From assembly GCF_009363755.1 (NCBI RefSeq), contig NZ_CP045417.1, positions 2,976,001-3,040,000 of the forward strand: DNA of 64,000 nt, given 5' to 3'. This DNA comes from Halomonas sp. THAF5a (GTDB taxonomy: Bacteria > Pseudomonadota > Gammaproteobacteria > Pseudomonadales > Halomonadaceae). Made by a program: the position numbers and the translations under genes. Below the pieces are notes generated by a model. The model saw nothing but the letters and a program-made list of their open reading frames with translations. It did not search any database and was not told where the DNA came from. Positions 47,862-60,444 of this stretch are shown here, piece by piece (the stretch's first letter is position 1; each line of letters begins with the position of its first letter).

Positions 47862-49748
47862 ATGGCCAGCCAGACCCCCGCCCTCCACGCCACCGTCGCC
47901 GGCGTCACCCGCCGCATCCGCGAACGCTCCGCCGAGCGACGCGCCCTCTACGAGACGCGGATGGCCGACCAGCATCGCCGCGGCGTGCACCGCGGCGAGC
48001 TCTCCTGCGGCAACCTGGCCCACGGCTTCGCCGCCTGCGGCGCCACGGACAAGAATTCGCTGAAGCTGATGAACGCGGCCAACCTGGGCATCGTCTCGGC
48101 CTACAACGACATGCTCTCGGCCCATCAGCCCCTCGAGACCTTCCCGGAGACCATCAAGGCCGCCGCCCGCGCCATGGGGTCGACCGCCCAGTTCGCCGGC
48201 GGCGTGCCCGCCATGTGCGACGGCGTGACCCAGGGCCAGCCGGGCATGGAGCTGTCGCTGTTCTCCCGGGATGTGATCGCCATGGCCGCCGCCGTGGGGC
48301 TTTCCCACAACATGTTCGACGCCGCGCTCTACCTGGGCGTATGCGACAAGATCGTGCCGGGGCTCTTCATCGCCGCGGCGCGCTTCGGCCACCTGCCGGC
48401 CATGTTCGTGCCCGCCGGCCCCATGCCGAGCGGCCTGCCCAACAAGGAGAAGGCGCGCATCCGCCAGCTCTTCGCCGAGGGCAAGGCGAGCCGCGAGGAC
48501 CTGCTCGAGGCCGAATCCGCCTCCTACCACAGCCCCGGCACCTGCACCTTCTACGGCACCGCCAACTCCAACCAGCTGATGATGGAGATGATGGGCCTGC
48601 ACCTGCCCGGCACCTCCTTCGTCAATCCCGGCACCGAGATGCGCGAGGCGCTGACCCGCTTCGCCACCGAGCAGGCGATCCGCAACACCGAGCAAGGCGG
48701 CGACTACCGCCCCTTCTACCAGCAGATCGACGAGCGCGCCATCGTCAACGCCGTGGTGGGCCTGCTGGCCTCCGGCGGCTCCACCAACCACACCCTGCAC
48801 CTGATCGCCATGGCCGCCGCCGCGGGCATCACCCTGACCTGGGACGACTTCACCGAGCTCTCGGCGGTCACGCCGAGCCTGATGCGGGTCTATCCCAACG
48901 GCCAGGCCGACATCAACCATTTCCAGGCCGCCGGCGGCATGAGCTTCCTGTTCCGCGAGCTGCTCGACGCCGGCCTGATCCACGGCGATATCCCCACGGT
49001 GTTCGGCACGGAGCTCTCCGCCTACACCCGGGAGCCCTTCCTGGAGGACGGCAAGCTCACGTGGCGCGAGGGCCCCGAGGCCAGCCTCGACACCGAGGTG
49101 CTGCGCGCCGTGAAAGAGCCCTTCGCCCCCACCGGCGGCCTCACCGTGCTCGACGGCAACCTGGGCCGAGGCGTGATCAAGGTCTCGGCGGTGGCCGAGG
49201 AGCATCGCGTGGTGGAGGCCCCGGTGCGCCTCTTCGAGGACCAGAACGAGATGAAGGCGGCCTTCGAGGCCGGCGAGCTCGACCGCGATGTCATCGCCGT
49301 GGTGCGCTTCCAGGGCCCCAAGGCCAACGGCATGCCGGAGCTGCACAAGCTGACGCCCTACCTCGGCGTGCTCCAGGATCGCGGTTACCGGGTGGCGCTG
49401 GTCACCGACGGGCGCATGTCCGGCGCCTCCGGCAAGGTCCCGGCGGCCATCCACATGAGCCCCGAGGCGCTGGATGGCGGCCCCCTGGCCAAGCTGCGCG
49501 ATGGCGACGTGGTGCGCCTGGACGCCAACGCCGGCACCCTGGAGGCCAAGGTCGACGCCCACATCTGGGCCGACCGTCCGCTGCACGTCGCCGAGCTGGA
49601 CCACTATCACGTCGGCCTGGGCCGCGAGCTCTTCGCCGGCTTCCGCCACCTGGCCATGCGCGGCGAGGAGGGCGCCGGGGTCTTCGGGGGCTTCGAGGCC
49701 GACGACCTGGCCCGCCAGGAGGGACAGATCCACGACGAGGATGCCTGA
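47862..49748 (+). CDS. edd: 6-Phosphogluconate dehydratase (Entner-Doudoroff pathway)
   Basis: The 628-residue iron-sulfur dehydratase converts 6-phosphogluconate to KDPG. Cluster-type Cys motifs are [20 protein letters not shown] and [10 protein letters not shown]. Other Edd/IlvD signatures are [34 protein letters not shown] and [19 protein letters not shown]. The start [12 protein letters not shown] follows GAGGTG. It is the first of four contiguous genes for hexose entry; eda, the next enzyme, is not in the window. Confidence 0.95.
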   Translation: MASQTPALHATVAGVTRRIRERSAERRALYETRMADQHRRGVHRGELSCGNLAHGFAACGATDKNSLKLMNAANLGIVSAYNDMLSAHQPLETFPETIKAAARAMGSTAQFAGGVPAMCDGVTQGQPGMELSLFSRDVIAMAAAVGLSHNMFDAALYLGVCDKIVPGLFIAAARFGHLPAMFVPAGPMPSGLPNKEKARIRQLFAEGKASREDLLEAESASYHSPGTCTFYGTANSNQLMMEMMGLHLPGTSFVNPGTEMREALTRFATEQAIRNTEQGGDYRPFYQQIDERAIVNAVVGLLASGGSTNHTLHLIAMAAAAGITLTWDDFTELSAVTPSLMRVYPNGQADINHFQAAGGMSFLFRELLDAGLIHGDIPTVFGTELSAYTREPFLEDGKLTWREGPEASLDTEVLRAVKEPFAPTGGLTVLDGNLGRGVIKVSAVAEEHRVVEAPVRLFEDQNEMKAAFEAGELDRDVIAVVRFQGPKANGMPELHKLTPYLGVLQDRGYRVALVTDGRMSGASGKVPAAIHMSPEALDGGPLAKLRDGDVVRLDANAGTLEAKVDAHIWADRPLHVAELDHYHVGLGRELFAGFRHLAMRGEEGAGVFGGFEADDLARQEGQIHDEDA

Positions 49749-50717
49749 ATGACCCGCCCTGCCCTGATCGGCGATATCGGAGGCACCAACGCGCGCCTTG
49801 CGCTGGTCACCCCGGACACCTTCGCGCCCCATGACATCCAGAGCCTGCCCTGCGCGGACTACCCCGGCCTGGTGGAGGCGGTGCGCGACTACCTGGCGCG
49901 GGTCGGCCTGACCGGGGACGACGCCCCGCAGGAGGCCTGCCTGGCCTTCGCCTGCCCGATCCGCGGCGACAAGGTGACCATGACCAACAACCACTGGACG
50001 TTCTCGCGCCGGGCGGTCCAGGAAGCGCTGGGGCTGCGCCTCTTCAAGGCGATCAACGACTTCACCGCCCAGGCCCTGGGCGTGCCCCACGTGGCGGCCG
50101 ACGACCTGGCGGAGGTCCAGCGCGGCGAGGCGATCCCCCACGCGGCGCGGCTGGTCATCGGTCCCGGGACGGGGCTGGGCGTGGCCGGGCTCTTCCCCGG
50201 CCGCCGGGCCTGGATTCCGCTGCCCACCGAGGGCGGCCACGTGACCTTCGCTCCCACCGACGAGCGGGAGCAGAACCTGCTGCGCCACTTCCGCAACCGT
50301 TATGGTCGCGTCTCGGTGGAACGCCTGCTGTGCGGTCAGGGCCTGCTCGATCTCTACCTGGCGCACTGCTCCCTCAAGGGCGCCCCGCCCCGACTGAAGA
50401 GCCCGGCCGAGGTCACCGAGGCGGCCGGCAGCGGCGACGGCGTGGCTCGTGATACCCTGCTGCGCTTCCTGAAGATCCTCGGCGACGTCAGCGGCGATGC
50501 CGCCCTGACCGTTGGCGCCCGCGGCGGCGTCTACCTGTGCGGCGGCATCCTGCCCCGCCTGCTGGACTGGCTGCCGCAGAGCCGCTTCCTGGAGGCCTTC
50601 GCCGACAAGGGGCGCATGAGCGCCTACACCGGGCAGATTCCCGTCCGGGTCGTGACCGCCCCCTGGCCGGGCCTGCTGGGCGCCGCCGAGGCCCTGCACA
50701 ACCCTGAGGTCGACTGA
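49749..50717 (+). CDS. glk: Glucokinase
   Basis: The 322-residue ROK-independent bacterial glucokinase (Glk family) phosphorylates glucose with ATP. The phosphate-binding loop is [13 protein letters not shown]; other motifs are [29 protein letters not shown] and the sugar-binding [11 protein letters not shown]. It starts on the base after the edd stop, with its GAGGA ribosome site inside edd, so both are translated from one message. Confidence 0.95.
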   Translation: MTRPALIGDIGGTNARLALVTPDTFAPHDIQSLPCADYPGLVEAVRDYLARVGLTGDDAPQEACLAFACPIRGDKVTMTNNHWTFSRRAVQEALGLRLFKAINDFTAQALGVPHVAADDLAEVQRGEAIPHAARLVIGPGTGLGVAGLFPGRRAWIPLPTEGGHVTFAPTDEREQNLLRHFRNRYGRVSVERLLCGQGLLDLYLAHCSLKGAPPRLKSPAEVTEAAGSGDGVARDTLLRFLKILGDVSGDAALTVGARGGVYLCGGILPRLLDWLPQSRFLEAFADKGRMSAYTGQIPVRVVTAPWPGLLGAAEALHNPEVD

Positions 50718-50733
50718 CCACGGAGAACATCGC

Positions 50734-51714
50734 ATGATTCCTGCATCCCTGCGCCGCCTGCTGGACGCCACCGACGGTCAGCGCCGTGTCGACTGGGCCG
50801 GCCGAGAGGTCTGGCTGGCCCGGGAGGCCTGGGGCGAACTGGCCGTCTCCCTGCAAGGCGCCCAGGTGCTCCACTATCTTCCGGTCGGCGCTCCGGCGGC
50901 CGGCGCCCCGGACGCGACCGATGCCACGCGCGCCGCAGGCGCGTCGGCGGCGCCCGACGACGCCTCCCCCTACGGCGAGGATCCCCTGGTGCCCGGTGGC
51001 TGGCTGTGGGTCACCCCCACCCCCCAGCACCGCCCGGGAGCGATCCGCGGCGGCATTCCGCTGTGCTGGCCCTGGTTCGCCGACGAGCACACCGCCGACG
51101 AGTCTCCGGACCGGTCCGGCCCCCTGCACGGTCCGGCCCGCAAGGCCGACTGGCGCCTCGATGCCGTCGACGAGCACGAGGAGGGCGTGGAGCTGCACCT
51201 CTCCCCCCTCGAGCGACTGCACTCCCAGCTGGTGCCGCGCGCGGTCATCCAGGCCAACGCCCATCGCCTGCACGTGGAGCTGATCACCGAGCATGTCGGC
51301 GAGACCCCGGTGAAGATCACCGGCGCCCTGCACAGCTACCTGGCGGTTCATGATGCCTTCGCCTGCCGGGTGGAAGGCCTGGCCGGCGCCCGCTACCTGG
51401 ACAAGCTCGCCGATTTCGCGGAGTGCGAGCAGCAGGGCGAGCTGGGCGTGCGCGGCGGACTCGACCGTCTCTACCACACCAACGCCGAGCTCACCCTGGA
51501 CGATGGCGCGCAGCGCCTTCGCATCGCCCGCCAGGGCAGCGATTCGGCGGTGATCTGGCACCCTGCCGACGCCCCGCCCCCCGACACGGCCGTCGCGGCC
51601 GCCCGGCACTTCCTGTGCATCGAGTCGGCCAACACCCGGCTCGACCCCGTATGGCTGGTGCCCGGCGCGCAGCACCTGCTGGGCACCACCCTGAGCCTGG
51701 AGACTGAGACATGA
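50734..51714 (+). CDS. D-hexose-6-phosphate mutarotase (YeaD-like)
   Basis: The 326-residue aldose 1-epimerase-fold enzyme equilibrates anomers of glucose 6-phosphate and related sugars. It carries PGAIRGGIPLCWPWF and the active-site His in SGPLHGPARKADW. A 25-residue Ala-rich insertion (about 53-78) is not typical of the family. GGAGAAC precedes the ATG. It lies 16 bases after glk and overlaps the next kinase gene by four bases. Confidence 0.85.
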   Translation: MIPASLRRLLDATDGQRRVDWAGREVWLAREAWGELAVSLQGAQVLHYLPVGAPAAGAPDATDATRAAGASAAPDDASPYGEDPLVPGGWLWVTPTPQHRPGAIRGGIPLCWPWFADEHTADESPDRSGPLHGPARKADWRLDAVDEHEEGVELHLSPLERLHSQLVPRAVIQANAHRLHVELITEHVGETPVKITGALHSYLAVHDAFACRVEGLAGARYLDKLADFAECEQQGELGVRGGLDRLYHTNAELTLDDGAQRLRIARQGSDSAVIWHPADAPPPDTAVAAARHFLCIESANTRLDPVWLVPGAQHLLGTTLSLETET

Positions 51715-52667
51715 TTCCCGTGATCGCCTTCGGTGAAGCCCTCGTCGACATGCTCTCCAGCCGCCTCGGCGCGGCCGACGAGGGCGCGACGGAGACCTTC
51801 ACCCCTTACGCCGGCGGCGCGCCGGCCAACGTCGCCGTGGCCTGCGCGCGACTCGGCGTGCCCAGCCGCTTCCTCGGCATGCTCGGCGACGACCACTTCG
51901 GCGACTTCCTGGCCGAAGAGCTCACCGCCCAGGGCGTCGACATCTCCGGCGTGACGCGCACCCGCGAGGCGCGCACCGCGCTGGCCTTCGTCTCCCGCGA
52001 TGCCGCGGGCGAGCGCACCTTCGACTTCTACCGGCCGCCCGCCGCCGACCTGCTCTACCGCCTGGAGCACCTGCCGGCCGGCGTGTTCGCCCAGCCGGCG
52101 ATCCTGCACCTGTGCAGCAACAGCCTGACCGACCCGGAGATCGCCGAGACCACCCTGGCGATGGCCGAGATGGCGGCCCGGGCCGGCTGCCTGATCAGCG
52201 TCGACGCCAACCTGCGCCACAACCTCTGGGCCGAGGGCCGCGCCGACAGCGCCCTGGTCACCCGGTTGCTCGACAGCGCCGACCTGCTCAAGCTGTCCCG
52301 CGAGGAGGTGGACGACCTGCGCGGCGACCATCCCGAGGAGGCCTGGCTGGCCGAGCGCCTGGCGGCCGGCGTCAAGCTGGCGGTGATCACCGACGGCGGC
52401 GAGCCGGTGCGCGCCCTGGGCGCCGGGCTCACGCTGGCGGTCGCCCCGCCGCCGGTGCAGGCCGTGGACACCACCGCCGGCGGCGACGCCTTCATCGGCG
52501 GGCTGCTGGCGGCGCTGGCCGAGGGCGGCTTCGCCGAGGGCTGGCATCAGGACACCGAACGCCTGGAGGGCGCGCTTGCCTTCGCCTGCCGCTGCGGCGC
52601 CCATGCCGTGACCCGCCCGGGCAGCTACGTCGCGCTGCCGACCCGGGCCGATCTCGTCGAGGCCTGA
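51711..52667 (+). CDS. PfkB-family carbohydrate kinase, probable fructokinase
   Basis: The 318-residue ribokinase-fold enzyme has the N-terminal substrate motif YAGGAPANVAVACARLG and the C-terminal catalytic block VDTTAGGDAFIGGLLAAL, with Asp as base. The sequence type, together with the nearby mannitol dehydrogenase that produces fructose, suggests ATP-dependent fructose phosphorylation. The start overlaps the mutarotase stop (ATGA). A strong hairpin follows its stop. Confidence 0.85.
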   Translation: MIPVIAFGEALVDMLSSRLGAADEGATETFTPYAGGAPANVAVACARLGVPSRFLGMLGDDHFGDFLAEELTAQGVDISGVTRTREARTALAFVSRDAAGERTFDFYRPPAADLLYRLEHLPAGVFAQPAILHLCSNSLTDPEIAETTLAMAEMAARAGCLISVDANLRHNLWAEGRADSALVTRLLDSADLLKLSREEVDDLRGDHPEEAWLAERLAAGVKLAVITDGGEPVRALGAGLTLAVAPPPVQAVDTTAGGDAFIGGLLAALAEGGFAEGWHQDTERLEGALAFACRCGAHAVTRPGSYVALPTRADLVEA

Positions 52668-52680
52668 TCCTGCCCGACAC

Positions 52681-52719
52681 GAAGACGCCCGATGATGCCG
52701 GTCATCATCGGGCGTCTTC
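52681..52719. terminator. Bidirectional hairpin between fructokinase and mannitol dehydrogenase genes
   Basis: GAAGACGCCCGATGATG and CATCATCGGGCGTCTTC form a perfect 17-bp stem around CCGGT, midway between two convergent stops. Neither strand has a long T run, but stem strength and position favour termination in both directions. Confidence 0.75.
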
Positions 52720-52768
52720 GCGCATGCAAGCCGCCTTGGCGCCGAGGCCTCCCGGCGACGGCGCCGCC

Positions 52769-54244
52769 TCAGGCCGCGACCAGCGCCTCCAGGGTGGCCC
52801 GGGCGCCGCGCCGATGCAGGCTCTCAAGCGCCTGGAGATAGGCCTCGCGGAAGCGCGCATTCTCGGCCAGATCGCCGAACAGCTCCTGGTTCTCGATGAA
52901 GGCGGTGGGATGCTCGTGGTTGCGTGCCGCGATCGCCATCAGCTCGTCCTTCAGGCGGTCGACCACGGTGATCGGCTCGCCCTTCTCGTCGACCCCCTCG
53001 TCGTAGCGCGCCCAGCTCGCCACCACCGCCGCGCAGCGATGGACATCGCCGCCGCTCTCGAGCTGCTGGCGAATCAGCGGCACCATCCATTTCGGGATGC
53101 GATCCGAGCTCTCGGCGCACAGCCTGGCCAGGGTGTCCCGCACCTCGGGGTTGGCGAAGCGGCGGATCAGGGTGCGGCGATAGGCATCCAGGTCGACCCC
53201 CGGCAGCGGCGACAGGGTGGGGGTCGCCTCGTGGGTCATGTAGTCGAGCAGGAAGGCCTCGAACAGCGGGTCGGCGCTGGCCTCGTGGGCGTAGCGGTAG
53301 CCGGCCAGGTAGCCGAAGTAGGCCAGCGCCTGGTGGCCGGCATTGAGCAGCCGCAGCTTCATCAGCTCATAGGGCACCACGTCCTCGACCAGCTGGACCC
53401 CGACCCGCTCGAGGGCGGGACGGCCGGCGACGAAGTGATCCTCCAGCACCCACTGGGAGAAGGGCTCGCAGACCACCGGCCAGGCATCCTCGACGCCGAA
53501 CCGGCTGCCGAGCTCGGCGATGTCCTCGGGGGTGGTGACCGGCGTGATGCGATCGACCATGGAGTTCGGGAACGGCACCTCGGCCTCGACCCAGGCGCCG
53601 AGCTCGGCATCCCGGGCATGGGCGAAGGCGGTGAACATCCTGCGGGCGACGTCGCCGTTGCCCTGGATGTTGTCGCAGGACATCACCGTGAAGGGCGTGA
53701 GGCCCCGCTCGCGGCGGCGGCGCAGGGCCTCGATGACCAGGCCGAAGGAGGTCCTGGGCGCGGCCCCAGGCACCAGGTCATGCTGGACGTCGGGATTGTC
53801 GAGGTCGAACTCGCCGCTGATCGGGTGGAAGTTGTAGCCGCCCTCGGTGACGGTCAGGGAGACGATGCGGATCGCCGGGTCGGCCATCGTCTCGATCACC
53901 GCCTCCGGGTCCGCCGGGGCGAACAGATAGTCGAGCATGGCGCCGATCACCCGCGCCTCGCGACGGCCGTCGGGGTGCTTCACCACCAGGGTGTAGAGAT
54001 GATCCTGCGCGGCCAGGATCTCCTGCATGCGCCGATCGCCGGGCATCACGCCGACCCCGACGATGCCCCAGTCCAGCGCCTCGCCCCGGTTCATCAGCTC
54101 GTCCAGGTACATGGCCTGGTGGGCGCGATGGAAGCCACCGACCCCGATATGGACGATGCCCGCGGTGACCGCCTGCCGGTCGTAACTCGGTGTGGCGACA
54201 TCGGGCCCCAGGTCCGTCAGGTGGGCGTTGTCGAGTTGGGTCAT
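52769..54244 (-). CDS. mtlK: Mannitol 2-dehydrogenase (long-chain polyol dehydrogenase)
   Basis: The 491-residue NAD-dependent enzyme oxidises mannitol to fructose (possibly also arabitol or sorbitol). The N-terminal cofactor fold includes GIVHIGVGGFHRAHQAMYLDEL. The catalytic region holds Lys and His in PYELMKLRLLNAGHQALAYFGYL. FPNSMVDRITP is another family block. Length matches the polyol-specific long-chain dehydrogenases. CAGGAGCAACC precedes the ATG. It is the last gene of the leftward polyol cluster and feeds fructose to the convergent kinase. Confidence 0.9.
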   Translation of the reverse strand: MTQLDNAHLTDLGPDVATPSYDRQAVTAGIVHIGVGGFHRAHQAMYLDELMNRGEALDWGIVGVGVMPGDRRMQEILAAQDHLYTLVVKHPDGRREARVIGAMLDYLFAPADPEAVIETMADPAIRIVSLTVTEGGYNFHPISGEFDLDNPDVQHDLVPGAAPRTSFGLVIEALRRRRERGLTPFTVMSCDNIQGNGDVARRMFTAFAHARDAELGAWVEAEVPFPNSMVDRITPVTTPEDIAELGSRFGVEDAWPVVCEPFSQWVLEDHFVAGRPALERVGVQLVEDVVPYELMKLRLLNAGHQALAYFGYLAGYRYAHEASADPLFEAFLLDYMTHEATPTLSPLPGVDLDAYRRTLIRRFANPEVRDTLARLCAESSDRIPKWMVPLIRQQLESGGDVHRCAAVVASWARYDEGVDEKGEPITVVDRLKDELMAIAARNHEHPTAFIENQELFGDLAENARFREAYLQALESLHRRGARATLEALVAA

Positions 54245-54341
54245 GCTGGTTGCTCCTGAGAAGCGTCATTCCCGCCGGGATCGGGCGGTGTGAGTAAGGT
54301 ACCGGGAGGCTTCCCGGCCAACGAAGGTGGATCGCAAGCGG

Positions 54342-54983
54342 CTACACGATCGCTTGCCAGTGCAGGTCGGCGGGCATTGAGGCGGCCTTGATCAGGCGGG
54401 CATTGAGCATGTCCTTGTGACGGGTGCGCTCGATGGCACCCGCCGGGTCCTGCCCCATGCCCAGCCAGCGCTCGATCAGCCGCGCCTCGAGCACCTCGTC
54501 GGGCACCTCGAGGAACAGCGTCAGGTCGAACAGCGACCGCAGCCCCGGCCAGTCGCCCTGATCGAGCAGCAGGTAGTTGCCCTCGACGATGATCACCCGG
54601 TGCTCGGGGGTGATCAGTCGGCCGCCGGCCCGCGCCAGGTCCAGGGGCCGGTCGAAGACCGGCACGGCCACGGTGCGGTCGGCCCGCCGGATCCGCGCCA
54701 GGTCGTGCCGGAGGCCGTCGATATCGAAGGTCTCCGGGGCGCCCTTCACCGGCACCAGGCCCTCGGGGGCGAGCACCGCGTTGTCGTAGTGATAGCCGTC
54801 CATGGGCACCACCGCGGCGATGCCGGGCCGTCGCTCGTTGAGCTCGCCACACAGCCGGCCCGAGAGGAAGGACTTGCCTGCCGCCGGTGGCCCGGCCAGG
54901 GCCACGATGAAACGCGCCTTGCCGCTCGCCGCCTCGAGGAGCCGCTGGGCCATGTCGTGGATAGGGGGAATCATGGTCGTCAT
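54342..54983 (-). CDS. P-loop nucleoside/nucleotide kinase-like protein
   Basis: The 213-residue protein resembles uridine kinase/phosphoribulokinase-like small kinases. It has Walker A VALAGPPAAGKSFLSGRL, an acceptor region VVPMDGYHYDNAVL, and Walker B/lid VIIVEGNYLLLDQGDW, followed by ERWLGMGQDPAGAIERTRHKD. Relatives occur near polyol and fructose uptake genes and may phosphorylate a sugar; the substrate is not known. The upstream ribosome site is weak (CGAAGA). It sits between the HAD gene and mtlK. Confidence 0.7.
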   Translation of the reverse strand: MTTMIPPIHDMAQRLLEAASGKARFIVALAGPPAAGKSFLSGRLCGELNERRPGIAAVVPMDGYHYDNAVLAPEGLVPVKGAPETFDIDGLRHDLARIRRADRTVAVPVFDRPLDLARAGGRLITPEHRVIIVEGNYLLLDQGDWPGLRSLFDLTLFLEVPDEVLEARLIERWLGMGQDPAGAIERTRHKDMLNARLIKAASMPADLHWQAIV

Positions 54984-55095
54984 TCGGGTCTTCGCTCGTC
55001 ACGTCGGTTCATCCAGTCTTCATCATCGACGCTTGATGCCGGTGACACCACCGGCGGCTCACGAACGCCCTCACGCCTGACATGTCCCACGCCCC

Positions 55096-55782
55096 TCAGG
55101 AACCGACGGCGGGGGCGCGCGCGGCCCGCCACTGCTGCACCAGGGCCTCAAGGCCCCGCATGTGATCGAGCACCTGCCAGGCCCCGGCCGCGCGCAGCCG
55201 CTCGGCCTGCCCCGCCGGCACATGGCTGGCGCCGACGAAGCCGATCACCGTCATGCCGGCCGCACGGGCCGCGGTAACGCCGGCCACGCTGTCCTCCACC
55301 ACCAGGCAATGGTCCGGCGCGCAGGCGAGCTCGGCCGCCGCCAGGCGATAGAGCGCCGGGTCCGGCTTGGGCGCCGCCACCTGGTCGGCGGTGAAGATCG
55401 GCACCCCGTCCAGCCGCGCCTCGAGCCCGGTGGTGGCAAGGGACGCCAGCACCCGCTGGCGTCGGCTGTTGGAGACCACCGCCAGCGGCAGCGTGAGCCC
55501 CGCGAGGGCCTCGGCGACGCCGTCGATGGCGGTCAGTTCCCGGCCCAGCCGCGCCTCGATGGTCTCGTCGACCCGTTCCGTGGCGTCGGGCGGCAGGCGA
55601 TGGGCGCTGCGGGCCTCCAGGTGCGCGAGGATGTTCGCCGTGGTCATGCCGAGCGCCGCCTTCAGCTCGGCCTCGGCGGCCAGGTCCGGCAGCCAGGCCC
55701 CCAGCAGGTCGATCAGGGTGGCCTCGGCGATCGCCTCGCTGTCCACCAGCACGCCGTCGCAGTCGAAGATCAACCGATGCAT
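55096..55782 (-). CDS. HAD-family hydrolase (beta-phosphoglucomutase-like)
   Basis: The 228-residue HAD subfamily IA protein has motif I LIFDCDGVLVDSE (Asp7, Asp9), motif II VVSNSRRQR, the Lys motif APKPDPALY and motif IV LVVEDSVAGVTAA. The cap domain lies at about 15-85. It is probably a sugar-phosphate phosphatase, here linked to polyol catabolism by position. The ATG at 55782 follows GTGAGGAC. It begins ten bases after the ABC ATPase gene ends. Confidence 0.8.
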   Translation of the reverse strand: MHRLIFDCDGVLVDSEAIAEATLIDLLGAWLPDLAAEAELKAALGMTTANILAHLEARSAHRLPPDATERVDETIEARLGRELTAIDGVAEALAGLTLPLAVVSNSRRQRVLASLATTGLEARLDGVPIFTADQVAAPKPDPALYRLAAAELACAPDHCLVVEDSVAGVTAARAAGMTVIGFVGASHVPAGQAERLRAAGAWQVLDHMRGLEALVQQWRAARAPAVGS

Positions 55783-55792
55783 GGGCGTGTCC

Positions 55793-56938
<1,146 letters not shown>

Positions 56939-57042
56939 AATGAGATTCCTTTACCCGGCGGCGCCGGGGCGCCGAAAAGTAGCTATTTCTTGTCGTTATG
57001 CCAGGGCAGCGGCCGATGACGTGTCGTCGGCATCGTCACCAT

Positions 57043-57921
57043 TCATTTGACCGCACCGAAGGTCAGGCCGCGCACCATCTGTTTCTGGGTGAGCCAGCCG
57101 AACACCAGGATGGGGGCGATGGCCATGGTCGAGGCCGCGGAGAGCTTGGCCCAGAACAGCCCCTCGGGGCTCGAGAAGGAGGCGATGTAGGCCGTCAGCG
57201 GCGCCGCCTGGGACGAGGTCAGGTTGAGACTCCAGAAGGCCTCGTTCCAGCTCAGGATCACCGACAGCAGGCCCGTGGAGGCGATGCCGGGCAGGGTCAG
57301 CGGCAGCAGCAGGTAGAGCACCTCCTGCACGGTGCCGGCGCCGTCCATGCGGCCCGCCTCGAGGATGTCCTTGGGCATGTCCTTGAAGAAGGTGTAGAGC
57401 ATCCACACCACGATCGGCAGGTTCATCAGGGTGTAGACGATGATCAGGCCGGTGCGGGTGTCCAGGAGCCCCACATCGCGGAACAGCAGATAGATCGGCA
57501 CCAGCACGCCGACCGGCGGCAGCATCTTGGTGGACAGCATCCACAACAGGGTGCCCTTGGTGCGCCTGGTGGGCAGGAAGGCCATCGAGTAGGCCGCCGG
57601 AATGGCGATCACGAGCGCCAGCAGGGTCGAGCCGAAGGCCACCACCACGCTGTTGATGGCGAACTTGGCGTAGCCGGCGCGGCTCTGCACCTCGGCGTAG
57701 CTGTCGAGGGTCGGCGAGAAGATCAGGCTCGGTTCGGCGATCGCCTCGGCCTCGGTCTTGAAGCCGGTCAGCACCATCCAGAAGATCGGGAAGAAGATCA
57801 CCAGCGCCACGCTCCAGCCCAGCACGCCGAGCCACAGGCGCCGGTTGAGCAGGGCCTCGGTCAGGGCCGATCGCTTGGCCGGCGGAGCCGAAGCCACGGA
57901 GGGGGTTCTTGCAGTCGTCAT
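57043..57921 (-). CDS. smoG: Polyol ABC transporter permease (SmoG/MtlG-type)
   Basis: The 292-residue permease has six predicted helices; the first is VLGWSVALVIFFPIFWMVLTGF. The cytoplasmic EAA loop is ILEAGRMDGAGTVQEVLYLLLPLTLPG, which docks the ATPase. It matches the MalG half of CUT1 transporters. CAGGAGCGC precedes the ATG. It is 15 bases downstream of the companion permease gene. Confidence 0.88.
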   Translation of the reverse strand: MTTARTPSVASAPPAKRSALTEALLNRRLWLGVLGWSVALVIFFPIFWMVLTGFKTEAEAIAEPSLIFSPTLDSYAEVQSRAGYAKFAINSVVVAFGSTLLALVIAIPAAYSMAFLPTRRTKGTLLWMLSTKMLPPVGVLVPIYLLFRDVGLLDTRTGLIIVYTLMNLPIVVWMLYTFFKDMPKDILEAGRMDGAGTVQEVLYLLLPLTLPGIASTGLLSVILSWNEAFWSLNLTSSQAAPLTAYIASFSSPEGLFWAKLSAASTMAIAPILVFGWLTQKQMVRGLTFGAVK

Positions 57922-57936
57922 GGGCGCGCTCCTGCG

Positions 57937-58827
57937 TCAGCTTTCCAGGTTCTTGGCCACCATGCGGACCAGGAAGATGGCAACGATGTTGGCGAGGATG
58001 ATCGCGACCACCCCACCGGCGGAGGCCATGCCGACGTCGAAGTCGAGCAGGGCGCGGATGTAGATCAGGTAGGCCAGGTTGGTGGTGGCAAGCCCCGGGC
58101 CGCCGGAGGTGGTGACGAAGATCTCGGCGAAGATGGTCAGCAGGAAGATCATCTCGATCATGATCACCACGCTGATCGCCCGTTTGAGGTGCGGCAGGGT
58201 GATGAAGAAGAAGATCGCGATCGGCCCGGCGCCGTCCATGCGGGCGGCCTCGACCTGGTCCTCGTCCAGCGACTGCATGGCGGTGAGCAGGATCAGCAGC
58301 GCGAACGGCAGCCACTGCCAGGCCACGATGATGATGATCGAGGTCAGCGGCAGCGACGAGAACCAGTCCACCGCCGGCAGGCCGAAAAGCTCGGCCACCC
58401 AGGACAGCACCCCGTTGGCCGGGTGCATCATCATGTTCTTCCATACCAGGGCGCTGACCGTGGGCATGACGAAGAAGGGCGAGATGGCGAGCACCCGGGC
58501 GATGCCCTGGCCGAAGAACTCCTGCTGGAAGAGCACCGCCAGCAGGGTGCCGCCGACCACGGTGATCACCAGCACCCAGCCCACCATCAGCAGGGTGGTG
58601 CCCATCGCCGACCACAGGGCGGGATCGGTGAACAGGTACTCGTAGTTCTCGAGGCCGGCGAAGCCGGTCATGCCCGGCATCAGCAGGTTGTAGCGCTGCA
58701 GCGAGAACCAGACGGTCATCGCCAGCGGCACGATCATCCACAGGAAGAGCAGGGAGACGGCGGGCGCCTGCAGCGAGAGGGTTCTCAATCCGCCGATGGT
58801 GCGCCCGGACGTTCTGGTCTTGTTCAT
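57937..58827 (-). CDS. smoF: Polyol ABC transporter permease (SmoF/MtlF-type)
   Basis: The 296-residue permease has six predicted helices, the first at PAVSLLFLWMIVPLAMTVWF, with a characteristic first periplasmic loop (GLENYEYLFTDPALW). The EAA loop is QVEAARMDGAGPIAIFFFITLPHL. It corresponds to the MalF half of the CUT1 pair and precedes smoG in the same message. Confidence 0.88.
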   Translation of the reverse strand: MNKTRTSGRTIGGLRTLSLQAPAVSLLFLWMIVPLAMTVWFSLQRYNLLMPGMTGFAGLENYEYLFTDPALWSAMGTTLLMVGWVLVITVVGGTLLAVLFQQEFFGQGIARVLAISPFFVMPTVSALVWKNMMMHPANGVLSWVAELFGLPAVDWFSSLPLTSIIIIVAWQWLPFALLILLTAMQSLDEDQVEAARMDGAGPIAIFFFITLPHLKRAISVVIMIEMIFLLTIFAEIFVTTSGGPGLATTNLAYLIYIRALLDFDVGMASAGGVVAIILANIVAIFLVRMVAKNLES

Positions 58828-58892
58828 ACTCGGTCACCGTGAGGGGTCGCGAAGAAGGCGCCGGCCGGGGCTTCCCGGTCGGCGCACACGGA

Positions 58893-60203
<1,311 letters not shown>

Positions 60204-60251
60204 GGCTTGCTCCTTGGGAAGGTTGTTGTGTTGTTATCGGGTCACACGAGA

Positions 60252-60287
60252 AAATGATCATTTCAATCATTCAACGATCAAATGATC
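60252..60287. promoter_or_regulatory. Operator pair upstream of the polyol ABC transporter
   Basis: A perfect palindrome AAATGATCATTT (60252-60263) and a second element GATCAAATGATC (60276-60287) lie 49-84 bases ahead of smoE. The same TGATCA-centred words recur ahead of the NCS1 symporter gene. The SorC regulator encoded nearby is the obvious candidate binder. Confidence 0.7.
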
Positions 60288-60320
60288 GGATAGCGACCCC
60301 GAAAAGGCAAAGCCACCGGG

Positions 60321-60332
60321 CTTATACTTTAG
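60321..60332 (-). promoter_or_regulatory. Shared upstream motif CTAAAGTATAAG
   Basis: On the minus strand CTAAAGTATAAG lies 118 bases ahead of smoE. An 11/12 match (CTAAAGTCTAAG) lies 113 bases ahead of the symporter gene. It could be part of a promoter (TATAAG as -10) or a second regulator site. Confidence 0.45.
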
Positions 60333-60396
60333 GCGCAAGACAGGGTGCGGAAGGAGCGACGCACCGACGGGAAGCCCATGGGGGGCGCCCCGCCGG

Positions 60397-60440
60397 CCGC
60401 TCGGGCCACCCGGGCCATGCCGGCCGCATGGCCCGAGCGG
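60397..60440 (-). terminator. GC-rich hairpin after the NCS1 symporter gene
   Basis: CCGCTCGGGCCA and TGGCCCGAGCGG form a 12-bp perfect stem with a 20-base loop directly after the symporter stop. No T tract follows on the minus strand, so it may only slow or attenuate read-through toward smoE. Confidence 0.4.
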
Positions 60441-60444
60441 GAGA